A stretch of 42,587 bases of DNA, taken from an uncultured Oscillospiraceae bacterium. GTDB taxonomy: Bacteria > Bacillota > Clostridia > Oscillospirales > Acutalibacteraceae. Location: positions 1-42,587 of the forward strand of contig URED01000017.1 in NCBI GenBank assembly GCA_900546785.1. The letters are read 5' to 3'. A model generated the notes under the pieces. The model searched no databases and was not told the DNA's origin. It saw nothing but the letters and a program-made list of their open reading frames with translations. Shown one piece after another: positions 23,936 through 32,890 of this stretch; position 1 is the first letter of the stretch, and the number at the start of each line of letters is the position of its first letter. The translations under genes were made by a program, and so were the position numbers.

Positions 23936-25186
23936 ATGAAAAAGACAATAAAAAAATTCGTTGCGCTTGCTGCGGTTTTGGCAATGCTGCTCAGCTGCTG
24001 CTGCTCTGTGAGCGCCTTTGCGGCAGACGATGATGTGCTAAAGTTTCAGGACGGCAAATTCAAGATCCTGATCTTATCCGACCTGCAGGACACGAACGAA
24101 CCGCAGCAGGAAACAACGGATATGATCACCGCCGCCATAACAAAGACCGAGCCGGATCTGATCGTGCTGCTGGGCGATAATATTGCCGGCTGGTGGAACG
24201 GCGTTGACAAAACCGAGACCGACGAGGCTATTGATAAGATAGCCGATCCCATAGAGGCAAGCGGTATCCCGTTTGCGCTTGTTTTCGGCAATCATGACCA
24301 CGAAGGTCTTGCCAGCGAGGAAAACGGCTACGAAGAAGAAGCGGCAAAAGAATACATAATGAACCGCTTTCAGCTTTACGGCGGCTGCCTTGCCGTTCAG
24401 GGCGAGGAAATGACCGGCGTAGGAAACTATAACCTTACCGTTAAAGACAGCAGCGGCGAAAAGGATATTTTTAACCTTTGGTTCATGGATTCCAACCCGT
24501 ACACACCCGAAGAAGAGGGCGGCGGGTACGGATACGTGCATGAGGATCAAATACAGTGGTACGAGCGCGTTTCAGACGAGCTTGCGGCGCAGAACGGCGG
24601 CACGCCCCTGCCCTCCCTTTTGTTCCAGCACATCATTGTGCCGGAGGTTTACGATATGCTGACCGAAGTGCCGGAAGGAACAGAGGGCGCTGTAAGCGGC
24701 AACGGCGGCCACGAGGGCAGCTATTACGTTGCAAATGAGGAGTATATTTACCAGGGGAATCTGAACGAGGGCCCCTGCCCGCCGAACGTGAACCACGGGC
24801 AGTTTGAAAGCTGGGTTGAACAGGGCGATATTATAGGCGCCTTTTTCGGCCACGATCATACAAACGATTTTGCCGGCGAATATCAGGGTATCAAGCTGGT
24901 TGCCTGCCCCGAAACGGGATTTTACAGCTACGGCGATGTGCACGGCGTGCGCACGGTTACCCTCGATGAAAACAACCTCTCCGATTTTGAATCGGAAGTG
25001 ATTTTGTATACGGATCTGCTTGATTACGAAGTTTCAAACTCTTATATGGTGAATTACGGATACGGCGCATATAAAAGCACGTTTCTGCCAACCGTTTTCG
25101 GCATTGTCGGCGGCGTTTTGGCGGTATGCGTTGTAATAGCGGTGGTCATTACCGTTGCAAAAAAGAAAAAAGCAAATAAAAAATAG
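23936..25186 (+). CDS. Membrane-anchored extracellular metallophosphoesterase
   Basis: 416 residues from the ATG at 23936; GAGAGGG lies seven bases before it, which disfavours the ATG six bases earlier. Signal peptide with CCCSVSAFAA cleavage region; calcineurin-like phosphoesterase domain with ILSDLQD, VLLGDN, FGNHDHEG and GHDHTND metal motifs; then a membrane helix near residue 380-402 and a KKKKANKK tail, so the enzyme faces outward, tethered at the C-terminus. The first motif reads D-x-Gln instead of D-x-His, as in the YkuE/Icc-like side of the family. Substrate unknown (nucleotides or phosphodiesters). Bidirectional terminator follows. Confidence 0.88.
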   Translation: MKKTIKKFVALAAVLAMLLSCCCSVSAFAADDDVLKFQDGKFKILILSDLQDTNEPQQETTDMITAAITKTEPDLIVLLGDNIAGWWNGVDKTETDEAIDKIADPIEASGIPFALVFGNHDHEGLASEENGYEEEAAKEYIMNRFQLYGGCLAVQGEEMTGVGNYNLTVKDSSGEKDIFNLWFMDSNPYTPEEEGGGYGYVHEDQIQWYERVSDELAAQNGGTPLPSLLFQHIIVPEVYDMLTEVPEGTEGAVSGNGGHEGSYYVANEEYIYQGNLNEGPCPPNVNHGQFESWVEQGDIIGAFFGHDHTNDFAGEYQGIKLVACPETGFYSYGDVHGVRTVTLDENNLSDFESEVILYTDLLDYEVSNSYMVNYGYGAYKSTFLPTVFGIVGGVLAVCVVIAVVITVAKKKKANKK

Positions 25187-25191
25187 CAGAT

Positions 25192-25222
25192 AAAAAACGG
25201 CTGACTATCAGCCGTTTTTTGT
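25192..25222. terminator. Bidirectional terminator
   Basis: Perfect 13-bp stem (25192-25204 with 25208-25220) with A6 on the left and T6 on the right. Serves the phosphoesterase gene and the convergent membrane gene ending at 25243. Confidence 0.85.
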
Positions 25223-25242
25223 TGCGTATATGTTGTCTTTGC

Positions 25243-25881
25243 TTATTTATTTTGCCCGTATTCGGAATGATAGGCGGCAACGGAAAATACGGGCGGGATC
25301 ATCAGGCACAACAGCAGGATCGCAAACGGCGCGGCAAAAGAAGCCAAAAAAGAGAGCGCCAGCAGTATGCCGGAGGCTGACACCCAAACTGCCCCTGCCG
25401 TTATACGCGTCCTGTAAAGCACGATAGCGCTTTTAAGCGTCGGAAAAAGGCGAAAGAGAAATTCGGGCACCCTTGTGATATTCGGAATGACTGCTCCCGC
25501 AACCAGCATAAAAAACGAACACACCGCGCAAAAGAGAAACCCCGGATTGCTCAAAACACCGAGCGCGTTGCCGATCACAATAAAATAAGCCGTATAATCA
25601 ACGGCCGGCAGCAAGAGCTTGACCCAAACACTGCCTGAGCCGAGCGGATCTTTTACCGCCTGTGCCGCTATGATACCGAGTTCCAGCAACGCCAAAACGA
25701 CCGGTATCACAAACAGAAAAATATTCTTATCCATATAGGAGATTGCGCGAAAGCCCGAATCAAAGCATACGGCGATCCTCTGCGAAAGCCGATCATAAAA
25801 CAGCACGCCCGCAAGCGCGGGAGCAAGGCAAACAGCCGTTATGATCATATCAAAAAGCGAAAAAGAATGCTTACCTTTCAT
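25243..25881 (-). CDS. SdpI/DUF1648-like integral membrane protein
   Basis: 212 residues with about six membrane helices. Helix 1 is followed by YDRLSQRIAVCFDSGFRAISYMDK, which matches the DUF1648 pattern (YdxLPxxIpxHFdxxGxp); later helices and the TRVPEFLFRLFPTL segment recall SdpI, an immunity protein against a toxic peptide. Conservation is loose, so this is a family-level guess. It follows the serine hydrolase gene by 17 bases on the same strand. Confidence 0.65.
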   Translation of the reverse strand: MKGKHSFSLFDMIITAVCLAPALAGVLFYDRLSQRIAVCFDSGFRAISYMDKNIFLFVIPVVLALLELGIIAAQAVKDPLGSGSVWVKLLLPAVDYTAYFIVIGNALGVLSNPGFLFCAVCSFFMLVAGAVIPNITRVPEFLFRLFPTLKSAIVLYRTRITAGAVWVSASGILLALSFLASFAAPFAILLLCLMIPPVFSVAAYHSEYGQNK

Positions 25882-25898
25882 AGAACTTTCACCGCTTA

Positions 25899-27485
25899 TC
25901 AGACGAATTTACCGCCAAAATCAGGCTCCAGCACAGGCAGGCCGAGATCATGCACGGCGTTTTCTACAAATTTTTCCGCCGTTTTCGGTTTTGCCGGCAT
26001 GCCCATAAAGGTCAGGTAATAAACAGTCAGCTCCTCAAACGTGGGGCTCATTTCATTTTTGATCTTCACCCTGTTTTCTGAGAATTCAAAGGTGAATTTC
26101 CTTACATGCGCCGTTTCAACAGGTCTTATCCAGAGCTTGAGCGTACCGTTTTCCTGCCATGCCGCCTTGGAATATGTATGGTAATGAAGATCGCCCAAAG
26201 TGATCTCGCTCACGCCGTATTCGCCGTTCATGCCTGCACGGATAACGTTTGTATATTCCTTTTCGCGCCATGTGAAAACTAGCCCCTCGTCATCAAAATC
26301 AAATCTTATCGCGTCAATATTACCGGGCTTGTTATACAGCATATTCAATACCGTAATGGAAATAACGGACGTATATTTATTTGACCTGCATTTGATGACC
26401 CTGCCGCTGACAGCCTGCTCCGCGGCAGCGTTTCTGGGCCTTGCCGGCAGATCTTCTACGGAGCAGCTTTCAAGTGCATCGAGCAGCGCCTTATGTTCCG
26501 CTTCATTTTCAGGCAGAGCGTCATTTTCAAAGCATTCCGGAAAATATTTCCAGAAGACCTTCATAACCTTATAATCCTCCGACTCGCCGCAGTTTAACAC
26601 AACAAGCGCATCGTGTTCCGGGAACATAAAACAGCGCTGGCCAAAGAGGCCGTCCGCCCTGAAGCTGTTTGCAACGGGATTGCGCCAAAACTGATAGCCG
26701 TAACCGCACATATTGTCTATAAACCCGTCATGAACGGAATCAGTATGCTTAGCGGTTGCCGTTTTTACCCATTCGGCGGGTATGAGCTGTGTGCCGTCTA
26801 TCCACCTGCCCTCATGGATATACGGCAGGAAGAATTTGGCGATATCCTCGCTCTTCATATAAAGCCCCCAGCCGCCGGCGTTCACACCGTTTCCGTCCGC
26901 CTCCCAAAACGGTTTTTCTATACCGAGCGGGGCAAACATTTTTTCATCAAGGTAATCGATAACGCTTTTGCCCGTTACGCGGGTAACAATGGCGGAGAGC
27001 ATAAAGGTGTTTTCCGAAATATAATTGAATTTCGTGCCGGGCGGCAATAAAAACGGCGCGTCAAAAAACTGCTTTACCCAATCGTGCCCGCCCTTTTCAT
27101 CAAGCAGGGTAACAAGCTTATCCGAGCGCATGGTGAGCAGCATCTCAACAGTGAGCTTGTTATTCGGCGGCAGCTTTGCGCTTTTGTATTCAGGGAAAAA
27201 TTTATACACCTTATCGTCTATACTCAGCAGCCCTTCCGCCACGGCAAAACCGACGGCGGTGGAGGTAACCGACTTGCTCATGGAATAGAGCACATGGGGA
27301 TAATCCCCGGAATACGGCTTAAAAAAGCCCTGCGCGCACACTTTATCATGCCTTACGACCGTAAAGCTTTGCAGACCGAGCTTTTTTTCGTTTATCTCAT
27401 CAATAAACGCCTTTAAGGCGCCGCTTTTTATACCGACGCTTTCGGGAGTTACATGCGCAAGAGATGTATTTTTGAGCTTTACCAT
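25899..27485 (-). CDS. Serine hydrolase, beta-lactamase/esterase class C fold
   Basis: 528 residues. The beta-lactamase-type domain fills residues 1-350: SxxK nucleophile motif SMSK (Ser68, Lys71) in VLYSMSKSV, then FNYISENTFML with the Tyr of the second motif, then GYGYQFWRNP. A C-terminal beta-rich domain (about 360-528) is present, as in many clostridial members. No signal peptide, so it works inside the cell; esterase or peptidase more likely than antibiotic resistance. AAGGAGAA before the ATG and a good promoter (27521-27549). First gene of a two-gene unit with the SdpI-like protein. Confidence 0.88.
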   Translation of the reverse strand: MVKLKNTSLAHVTPESVGIKSGALKAFIDEINEKKLGLQSFTVVRHDKVCAQGFFKPYSGDYPHVLYSMSKSVTSTAVGFAVAEGLLSIDDKVYKFFPEYKSAKLPPNNKLTVEMLLTMRSDKLVTLLDEKGGHDWVKQFFDAPFLLPPGTKFNYISENTFMLSAIVTRVTGKSVIDYLDEKMFAPLGIEKPFWEADGNGVNAGGWGLYMKSEDIAKFFLPYIHEGRWIDGTQLIPAEWVKTATAKHTDSVHDGFIDNMCGYGYQFWRNPVANSFRADGLFGQRCFMFPEHDALVVLNCGESEDYKVMKVFWKYFPECFENDALPENEAEHKALLDALESCSVEDLPARPRNAAAEQAVSGRVIKCRSNKYTSVISITVLNMLYNKPGNIDAIRFDFDDEGLVFTWREKEYTNVIRAGMNGEYGVSEITLGDLHYHTYSKAAWQENGTLKLWIRPVETAHVRKFTFEFSENRVKIKNEMSPTFEELTVYYLTFMGMPAKPKTAEKFVENAVHDLGLPVLEPDFGGKFV

Positions 27486-27520
27486 AACGATTCTCCTTAT
27501 CTCCGTGTGATTTCAGTTCC

Positions 27521-27549
27521 ATATTAACCCAATATTAAAATTTTTTCAA
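27521..27549 (-). promoter_or_regulatory. Serine hydrolase promoter
   Basis: Minus-strand TTGAAA (27544-27549), 17-base spacer, TAATAT (27521-27526), 36 bases before the start codon. The rest of the 253-base divergent gap is AT-rich with no other feature seen apart from the facing promoter. Confidence 0.65.
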
Positions 27550-27662
27550 TAAGAATAACAAACAGATAATTTTTTTGTAATAATTTGATCTGGAATACAA
27601 ATGAATTTTAACATATTTTGCGTAAAAGGAAAATATTTGCAAAGTAAATTTGATGGTTCATG

Positions 27663-27691
27663 TTGAAAATAAAAAGAATATGTTATAAAAT
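27663..27691 (+). promoter_or_regulatory. Promoter of the nucleotide-sugar dehydratase gene
   Basis: TTGAAA (27663-27668), 17-base spacer, TAAAAT (27686-27691), 47 bases before the ATG. Confidence 0.6.
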
Positions 27692-27738
27692 AAAAATATA
27701 TACTTTAATTTGCTAAAATAACAAAACGGAGCTTTAAG

Positions 27739-29634
27739 ATGACGGAAGAAAAAACCTTAAAAATAACCGCGCTTTGCAAAAAAGCGGTTTTTGTTATCGT
27801 AGATTTTATTTTATTCTTTTTGGCGAATGTTGCCATAGTATACCTGACTATGGGCGGCCATGTGCGCGCCACGGAATACAGCGGTATCCTTTTCAGCTAC
27901 CTGCACTTGTTTGCAACGCTTGCGGTTTTATATGTTATAAACAAGCTGCTTGATCTTTATAAAAGCGTTTGGACCTTTGCCGGGGTAGATGAAATTGCCA
28001 GAACGATCGTTGCGGCGCTTTTGGCGGCGTTTTCGCTGTTCTTTTTTGACAGAGTGATCTTTGCAAACGTGCTGGGCTACAGCGGCAAGCTGCCGTTTTA
28101 CGCATACTTTTTGATGTTCATACTTGAATTTGTTGCTCTTTGTGCGCCCAGGATCGGCTTCAGGCTCTTCAAAAGATATACGAGCCGCGCCACCAGCCTT
28201 TCCGGAAAGCATAAGCGCGTAATGATCGTCGGCGCCGGTTTTATGGGCGATTTCTTTATTAACGAGCTTATTATGAACAATTATAAGGACGGCTACCCGG
28301 TGCTTGCCGTTGATGACAACCCGGTCAAGCTCCACAAAAGGATCAACGGCGTTAAGGTGCGCGGCACCTGCGCAGAGATACCCGAGCTTGCAAAGAAATA
28401 CGATATTGACGTGATCATGATCTGCCTGCCATCCGCCTCGCGCACCAGGCAAAAAGAGATCATAAATATTGCCATGCAGACGAAATGCGCAATAAAGATC
28501 TCCCCTTCCGTAAACGAATTTTTAGAGGACGGCGCAAAGGCAAGAAAGATAAGAAATATTGAGATAAAAGACCTTCTTGCCCGCCCTGAGGTAAAGCTGG
28601 ATAAAAAGGTTTGCAGCTATCTTATAAACAAAACCGTGCTTGTAACAGGCGGCGGAGGCTCCATAGGCGCGGAGCTTTGCAAGCAGGTTGCGCGGTACTC
28701 ACCGAAATCCATAGTGATCTTTGACATTTACGAAAACTGCGCCTTTGAGCTTGAAAACGACCTAAAAAACAAGTATGGTGATCAGATAGACATACATATC
28801 AGAATAGGCTCCGTAAGGGATAAAAACAGGCTCAGAGAGGTGTTTGCGGAATTTGAGCCGGAGGTCGTTTTCCACGCAGCCGCGCACAAGCATGTGCCGC
28901 TGATGGAAAGCAGCCCGTGCGAAGCCGTTAAAAACAATGTGTTCGGCACGCTTAACGTTGCCGAGATATGCGATGAATTCAAGGTCTTAAAAATGGTTAC
29001 CCTTTCTACCGACAAGGCTGTTAACCCAACAAACGTTATGGGCTGCACAAAACGCATTACCGAACTGATCGTGCAGTATATGAACAATATAAGCAAAAAC
29101 ACGGTCTATGCGGCGGTGCGCTTCGGCAATGTGCTTGGCTCGCACGGCTCGGTCATTCCGATATTTAAAAAGCAGATCGAAGAGGGCGGCCCCATAACGC
29201 TTACCCACCCGGATATTGAGAGATACTTTATGACGATACCGGAAGCGGCGCAGCTGGTTTGCCAGGCGGGCGGCCTTGCAAACGGCGGAGAGGTATTCGT
29301 GCTTGATATGGGCGAGCCGGTTAAGATCATGGACCTTGCCGTGAATATGATAAAGCTTGCGGGGTATGAGGCAGATGATATAGGCATTAAGATCACCGGC
29401 CTGCGCCCTGGCGAGAAAATGTACGAGGAGCTTGCGCTGGAGAGCGAAATGGAAACAAGGAGCAAAACGGCGCTTGAAAAGATATTCGTGACGCAGCCGA
29501 TAGATATTGACGCGATAGTATTCGGCAATATGATAAACGAGCTTGACGGCGCGGACAATTCCACCGTTCGTGATATTCTGATGAAATACGTGCCGAACTA
29601 TCACCCGGCGGATAATTCAGGCGAGGATTATTAA
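27739..29634 (+). CDS. Membrane-bound nucleotide-sugar 4,6-dehydratase (CapD/PglF/WbpM type)
   Basis: 631 residues, normal for the long form. Four membrane helices in the first 135 residues; a first Rossmann domain (VMIVGAGFMGDFFINE); then the catalytic short-chain dehydrogenase domain with VTGGGGSIGAELCKQ for NAD(P), HAAAHKHVPLME, TLSTDKAVNPTNVMG and the MxxxK variant of the usual YxxxK. It likely converts UDP-N-acetylglucosamine to a 4-keto-6-deoxy sugar, the entry to bacillosamine- or QuiNAc-type residues for capsule or glycan. Its own promoter and terminator make it monocistronic; no glycosyltransferases are next to it. Confidence 0.93.
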   Translation: MTEEKTLKITALCKKAVFVIVDFILFFLANVAIVYLTMGGHVRATEYSGILFSYLHLFATLAVLYVINKLLDLYKSVWTFAGVDEIARTIVAALLAAFSLFFFDRVIFANVLGYSGKLPFYAYFLMFILEFVALCAPRIGFRLFKRYTSRATSLSGKHKRVMIVGAGFMGDFFINELIMNNYKDGYPVLAVDDNPVKLHKRINGVKVRGTCAEIPELAKKYDIDVIMICLPSASRTRQKEIINIAMQTKCAIKISPSVNEFLEDGAKARKIRNIEIKDLLARPEVKLDKKVCSYLINKTVLVTGGGGSIGAELCKQVARYSPKSIVIFDIYENCAFELENDLKNKYGDQIDIHIRIGSVRDKNRLREVFAEFEPEVVFHAAAHKHVPLMESSPCEAVKNNVFGTLNVAEICDEFKVLKMVTLSTDKAVNPTNVMGCTKRITELIVQYMNNISKNTVYAAVRFGNVLGSHGSVIPIFKKQIEEGGPITLTHPDIERYFMTIPEAAQLVCQAGGLANGGEVFVLDMGEPVKIMDLAVNMIKLAGYEADDIGIKITGLRPGEKMYEELALESEMETRSKTALEKIFVTQPIDIDAIVFGNMINELDGADNSTVRDILMKYVPNYHPADNSGEDY

Positions 29635-29685
29635 ACCGAAACAGAAAAGCAGAGCATGTCAAAACGACAACCAAATATAAAAAGT

Positions 29686-29734
29686 AAAACAAAGCCCGCA
29701 GAAACAACGAAGTTTTTTGCAGGCTTTGTTTTAT
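29686..29734. terminator. Bidirectional terminator after the dehydratase gene
   Basis: AAAACAAAGCC (29686-29696) pairs with GGCTTTGTTTT (29722-29732), enclosing CGCA/TGC. A-run on the left, T-run on the right. From here to 29932 the sequence holds only the repeats described below. Confidence 0.7.
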
Positions 29735-29794
29735 GCAAAATTTAGACTGTTTCGGAAAACATTGGCGTTCGCAAGGCTTTGCCTTGCTCGGCTA

Positions 29795-29846
29795 AATAAC
29801 CTCACGAAATAACAACCAAATCGAAGATTTGGGTTATTTCGGAGAA
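29795..29846. repeat. 52-bp hairpin repeat, copy 1
   Basis: Identical to copy 2 at 29894-29945. Each copy contains GAAATAAC-(AA)-CCAAATC then GAA then GATTTGGGTTATTTC, a 15-bp stem with a two-base bulge. A decayed tail resembling its end (TTTCGGAAAACATTG) is found near 29750-29765. Looks like a REP/MITE-type element or a duplicated structured RNA. Confidence 0.8.
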
Positions 29847-29893
29847 TCTTTTATTATTCCGGCTTCGCACTTATGCGCTCGCGGAGATGGTAT

Positions 29894-29945
29894 AATAACC
29901 TCACGAAATAACAACCAAATCGAAGATTTGGGTTATTTCGGAGAA
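29894..29945. repeat. 52-bp hairpin repeat, copy 2
   Basis: Second identical copy, 99 bases after the first. Its right end runs into the GNAT gene and supplies that gene's last four codons and its TAA stop (29933-29935), so the gene's C-terminus was shaped by the repeat. Confidence 0.8.
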
Positions 29946-30487
29946 CATTGTATCACAGCGCTCGGCGACAGTTCCCGCCTCGCACTTGTGGTATAATACC
30001 TGTAATACTTAAAATCCAACCGCTCATTCGTGGCATGTACCAAAAGTGAGCGTATCGCAATAAATTGATAGCCGCACCGTTCCAAAACATGTTGGGATTT
30101 GACATTATCTACAGCAACTGTACCGATTAAATACGGAATATTATAATTTTTCAATGCCCATTCGGTTACTGCTTTCACTGCTTCCGAGGCAAACCCATAT
30201 CCCCGATATTCTGCTAATAAATAATAAAATATTTCCGGTTCGTTAAGATCGTCATGTTTTCCCGCGCCTACCGTACCCATAAGTTTTCCGGTTGCCTTTT
30301 CAAAAATGCCGAAAGAGATCAGTCCATTGATGATGTCCATTTCGGAATATTGTGAAATCAACCAATTCAAAAATCCTTTTCCGCTTCCAAAACAAGTTTT
30401 TTGAACATCGTTCAGCGTGCGTTCAAATTCCGGGTAATCCGCTTCACAAAGTTCACGAATAACAAGTCGCTCTGTTATTATTTCCAT
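29933..30487 (-). CDS. GNAT family N-acetyltransferase, RimJ/RimL-like
   Basis: 184 residues. Opens ITERLVIRELCEADYPEF, the usual start of RimJ/RimL-type acetyltransferases; acetyl-CoA site about EYRGYGFASEAVKAV (R/QxxGxG/A), then NVKSQHVLERCGYQ in the C-terminal half. Substrate could be a protein N-terminus or a small amine. The last residues (about 166-184) lie beyond the fold, and the stop codon falls in the 52-bp repeat, suggesting the tail is not native. Twenty bases downstream of the GH2 gene, same strand. Confidence 0.85.
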   Translation of the reverse strand: MEIITERLVIRELCEADYPEFERTLNDVQKTCFGSGKGFLNWLISQYSEMDIINGLISFGIFEKATGKLMGTVGAGKHDDLNEPEIFYYLLAEYRGYGFASEAVKAVTEWALKNYNIPYLIGTVAVDNVKSQHVLERCGYQFIAIRSLLVHATNERLDFKYYRYYTTSARRELSPSAVIQCSPK

Positions 30488-30507
30488 AATGCTCCCTATT
30501 TATCAGC

Positions 30508-32565
30508 TCAATATTCCCAGATAACAACATCTTTCATGCCGCTGTCCGAAACAGCCTTTATCTCGTTTTTACCGCGGCGCAGCTTTACCCCTTTAAAAAC
30601 AAAGATATGGCTGTGCGGCGCAGGCTTCGCCGTTTTCTGCCCTGCTCTGACCCCGTTTACGTAAAGCGTGATCTCCTTTTGATTGGAATAGATCTTTACG
30701 TTTATCCAGCGTTTTTCACGTCTTGTAAACCTGCGCGAGGTGATATAAAGAACGCCCTCGCCGCTCCAATAGGCTTTATAAAGATAGAAAGGGTCTTTTT
30801 TGATCTTGCGGTCATACGTTACAAGACCTTTATCGTTTCTGCCCGGTACACCGCCCTCATTGCGGCTGTCTATTGCAAAATCAAACATATTCCAGACGAA
30901 TGCGCCCCATATCTTATCCGCCTTCGGCGACATAAAATATTTCAGCGCATGTTCGTGCACAACAGACGCCCATTCCTCACTGTGGAACTCGCAGACAGTA
31001 TCTTTGGGCTGCTTTGGCTTTTCCGTATGATGCAGAACATTAGAACCTGCTCCGTATTCCGAAACGGCAACACCCCTGCCGCCGTTTGCCCTTATATGCG
31101 CCGCCGCCTGAGAGCGGAACCGCTTTGCGCTGCCCCAATACCAGCCGGGATAGATATTGCAGCCCTTTATATCCGAATCCCATGTATCGCCGCCGTAATG
31201 ATTGGTTGCAAGCGCCGTATACCGCGACGGGTCAAGCCGGTGGGCAAGCTGATTCAGCGCGCGCATCATATGCGCGGCCGTTTCGCCGTATTCTCGGCGC
31301 ACTTCGTTGGACATGCTCCAGCAAAATATCGAGGGGCGGTGGAGCTGCTGCAAAATCAGCTCCGTATACTGCTGCTTAGCGTTTTCCAGCATGCGGGCAG
31401 TCACCGCGTCATCTTTTGCTTGATCCGTTTCCAGCGGGGAAAGCCCCAAGCCGCCGATATTTTCCACAAACGGGATCTCCGCCCACACGAGCAGCCCATA
31501 TCTATCGCAAAGCTCGTAAAAATGCGGGTGGTGCGGGTAGTGCGCAAGGCGTATCGCATTCGCCCCCATCTCATAAATCAGGGCAAAATCCTCCTCATGT
31601 TCCCGATCGGTAATCGCCCAGCCCATATTTTCCCTGTCTTGATGGCGGTTGACGCCCCGCAGGGGATAGCGCCTGCCATTGAGGAAAAAGCCCTTTTGCG
31701 GATCTATGGTAAACCAGCGAAAACCGATATACCTTTCCACAGAATCCGTGATTTTACCGTCTTCAAGGATCTCGCACTGCACTTTATAGCGAAACGGCGC
31801 TTTTCTGCCGTTCCAAAGGCGCGGGGAATCCACATAAAGCTTTAACTCTGCATTTTCTTTGTTTATATCTTTTTCCGCTTGCGCAACGGTCCAACTGCCG
31901 TTATCAGCAAGCTCCGCCGCGTCAAAATCAGGTTTATCTATGCCCGCGCACGGCGCAAAACCGCCTGCCGGTGAAACCGAAACGCGCAGTTTGCATTCGC
32001 TTTCGGCACGCTTGATCTTTGCACGCACCGTAACCTGTGCGCGCTTTTCAACCTGCGGCGTATTGGGATATGTAACATAAACGCCGGCAGAGCCATAATC
32101 ATCCAGTGAAAAGTGCGCGCCGGAAACTGCAACAAGATTCACTTCTCTGTATATCCCGCCGAAAAAAGTGAAATCCGCCGTCAGCGGGATCACATCGGGA
32201 AACGGGAAATTGCTGACCTCCACGGCGATTTCATTTTCTCCGTTTTTAAGCGCACCGGTTATATCAAATCTGAAAAGCGTATAACCGCCGCGGTGTTCGC
32301 CGATACGCGCACCGTTTACATAGACGTTGGCTACACTGTTTGCGCCGTAAAATTCAAGATAATACAGTGTATTTCCTTTTTTGTTAAGCGCAATTTTTTT
32401 CATATAGCAGCACGCGCCGCGGAAATAATCACCGCCGCCGTCCTGACCGTCAAGATTATTCCATGTGTGCGGGAGATCGATTTCCTGCATTCCTGCATTT
32501 TCTGCCGGCGGAAAGCCGCCCCGGCAGAATTGCCAGCTTTTGTTTAAGGATAAGATTTTTTTCAC
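30508..32565 (-). CDS. Glycoside hydrolase family 2 (beta-galactosidase/glucuronidase type)
   Basis: 685 residues, without signal peptide, so intracellular. Order: N-terminal jelly-roll sugar-binding domain (about 10-170: DLPHTWNN, DYFRGACCYMKK), immunoglobulin-like domain, then the TIM barrel. RGVNRHQD lies before the barrel core; the acid/base Glu is in SMSNEV (about residue 420) and the nucleophile in VSEYGAG (about 503). All catalytic residues are present. It releases beta-linked galactose, glucuronate or a related sugar; which one is not visible. GTG start with AGAGAGGAAATT before it. The 5' leader has the hairpin at 32593-32608. Confidence 0.92.
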   Translation of the reverse strand: MKKILSLNKSWQFCRGGFPPAENAGMQEIDLPHTWNNLDGQDGGGDYFRGACCYMKKIALNKKGNTLYYLEFYGANSVANVYVNGARIGEHRGGYTLFRFDITGALKNGENEIAVEVSNFPFPDVIPLTADFTFFGGIYREVNLVAVSGAHFSLDDYGSAGVYVTYPNTPQVEKRAQVTVRAKIKRAESECKLRVSVSPAGGFAPCAGIDKPDFDAAELADNGSWTVAQAEKDINKENAELKLYVDSPRLWNGRKAPFRYKVQCEILEDGKITDSVERYIGFRWFTIDPQKGFFLNGRRYPLRGVNRHQDRENMGWAITDREHEEDFALIYEMGANAIRLAHYPHHPHFYELCDRYGLLVWAEIPFVENIGGLGLSPLETDQAKDDAVTARMLENAKQQYTELILQQLHRPSIFCWSMSNEVRREYGETAAHMMRALNQLAHRLDPSRYTALATNHYGGDTWDSDIKGCNIYPGWYWGSAKRFRSQAAAHIRANGGRGVAVSEYGAGSNVLHHTEKPKQPKDTVCEFHSEEWASVVHEHALKYFMSPKADKIWGAFVWNMFDFAIDSRNEGGVPGRNDKGLVTYDRKIKKDPFYLYKAYWSGEGVLYITSRRFTRREKRWINVKIYSNQKEITLYVNGVRAGQKTAKPAPHSHIFVFKGVKLRRGKNEIKAVSDSGMKDVVIWEY

Positions 32566-32592
32566 TTCAATTTCCTCTCTTGAATAGTTTAT

Positions 32593-32608
32593 TGCCGCAA
32601 ATGCGGCA
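32593..32608. repeat. Palindrome in the GH2 upstream region
   Basis: TGCCGC-AAAT-GCGGCA, six-bp arms around four bases, 28 bases before the GH2 GTG start. Too little flanking T-run for a terminator; an operator or leader hairpin is possible. Confidence 0.4.
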
Positions 32609-32714
32609 CGGCTGGATTCAGATTGAGATACATTTTTTATATTTTAAGGCAAATTTGATTTCATTTTGGAAAAATATTATGAATTTTTTACCGAAATCTA
32701 AATTAAATATAAAA

Positions 32715-32756
32715 TTAGCACTCTAAACTTGACAGTGCTAATTTTTGTGCTATAAT
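32715..32756 (+). promoter_or_regulatory. CIRCE operator over the hsp20 promoter
   Basis: TTAGCACTC (32715-32723), nine bases, CAGTGCTAA (32733-32741): the HrcA-binding CIRCE element with one mismatch (C for G). The promoter TTGACA (32729-32734), 16-base spacer, TATAAT (32751-32756) overlaps it, so bound HrcA would shut transcription off until heat or misfolding stress releases it. A leader of about 130 bases follows. Confidence 0.9.
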
Positions 32757-32890
32757 AAAGATGAACTTGAAAGAGAGCAAAGCTCCAAAGAGTTCACTAC
32801 CGGCAAAGGCAGGTAACAAGAGCTCGCTACAGCGAGGATATATCCCCACGGCTACGAGTAAGATCAATGGTTTGAATGGAGGAATGACTT

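Noticed and set aside
30607..31845. 412-codon plus-strand frame opposite the GH2 gene
   Set aside because: Mirror frame of a GC-biased gene; GH2 catalytic motifs are clear on the other strand.
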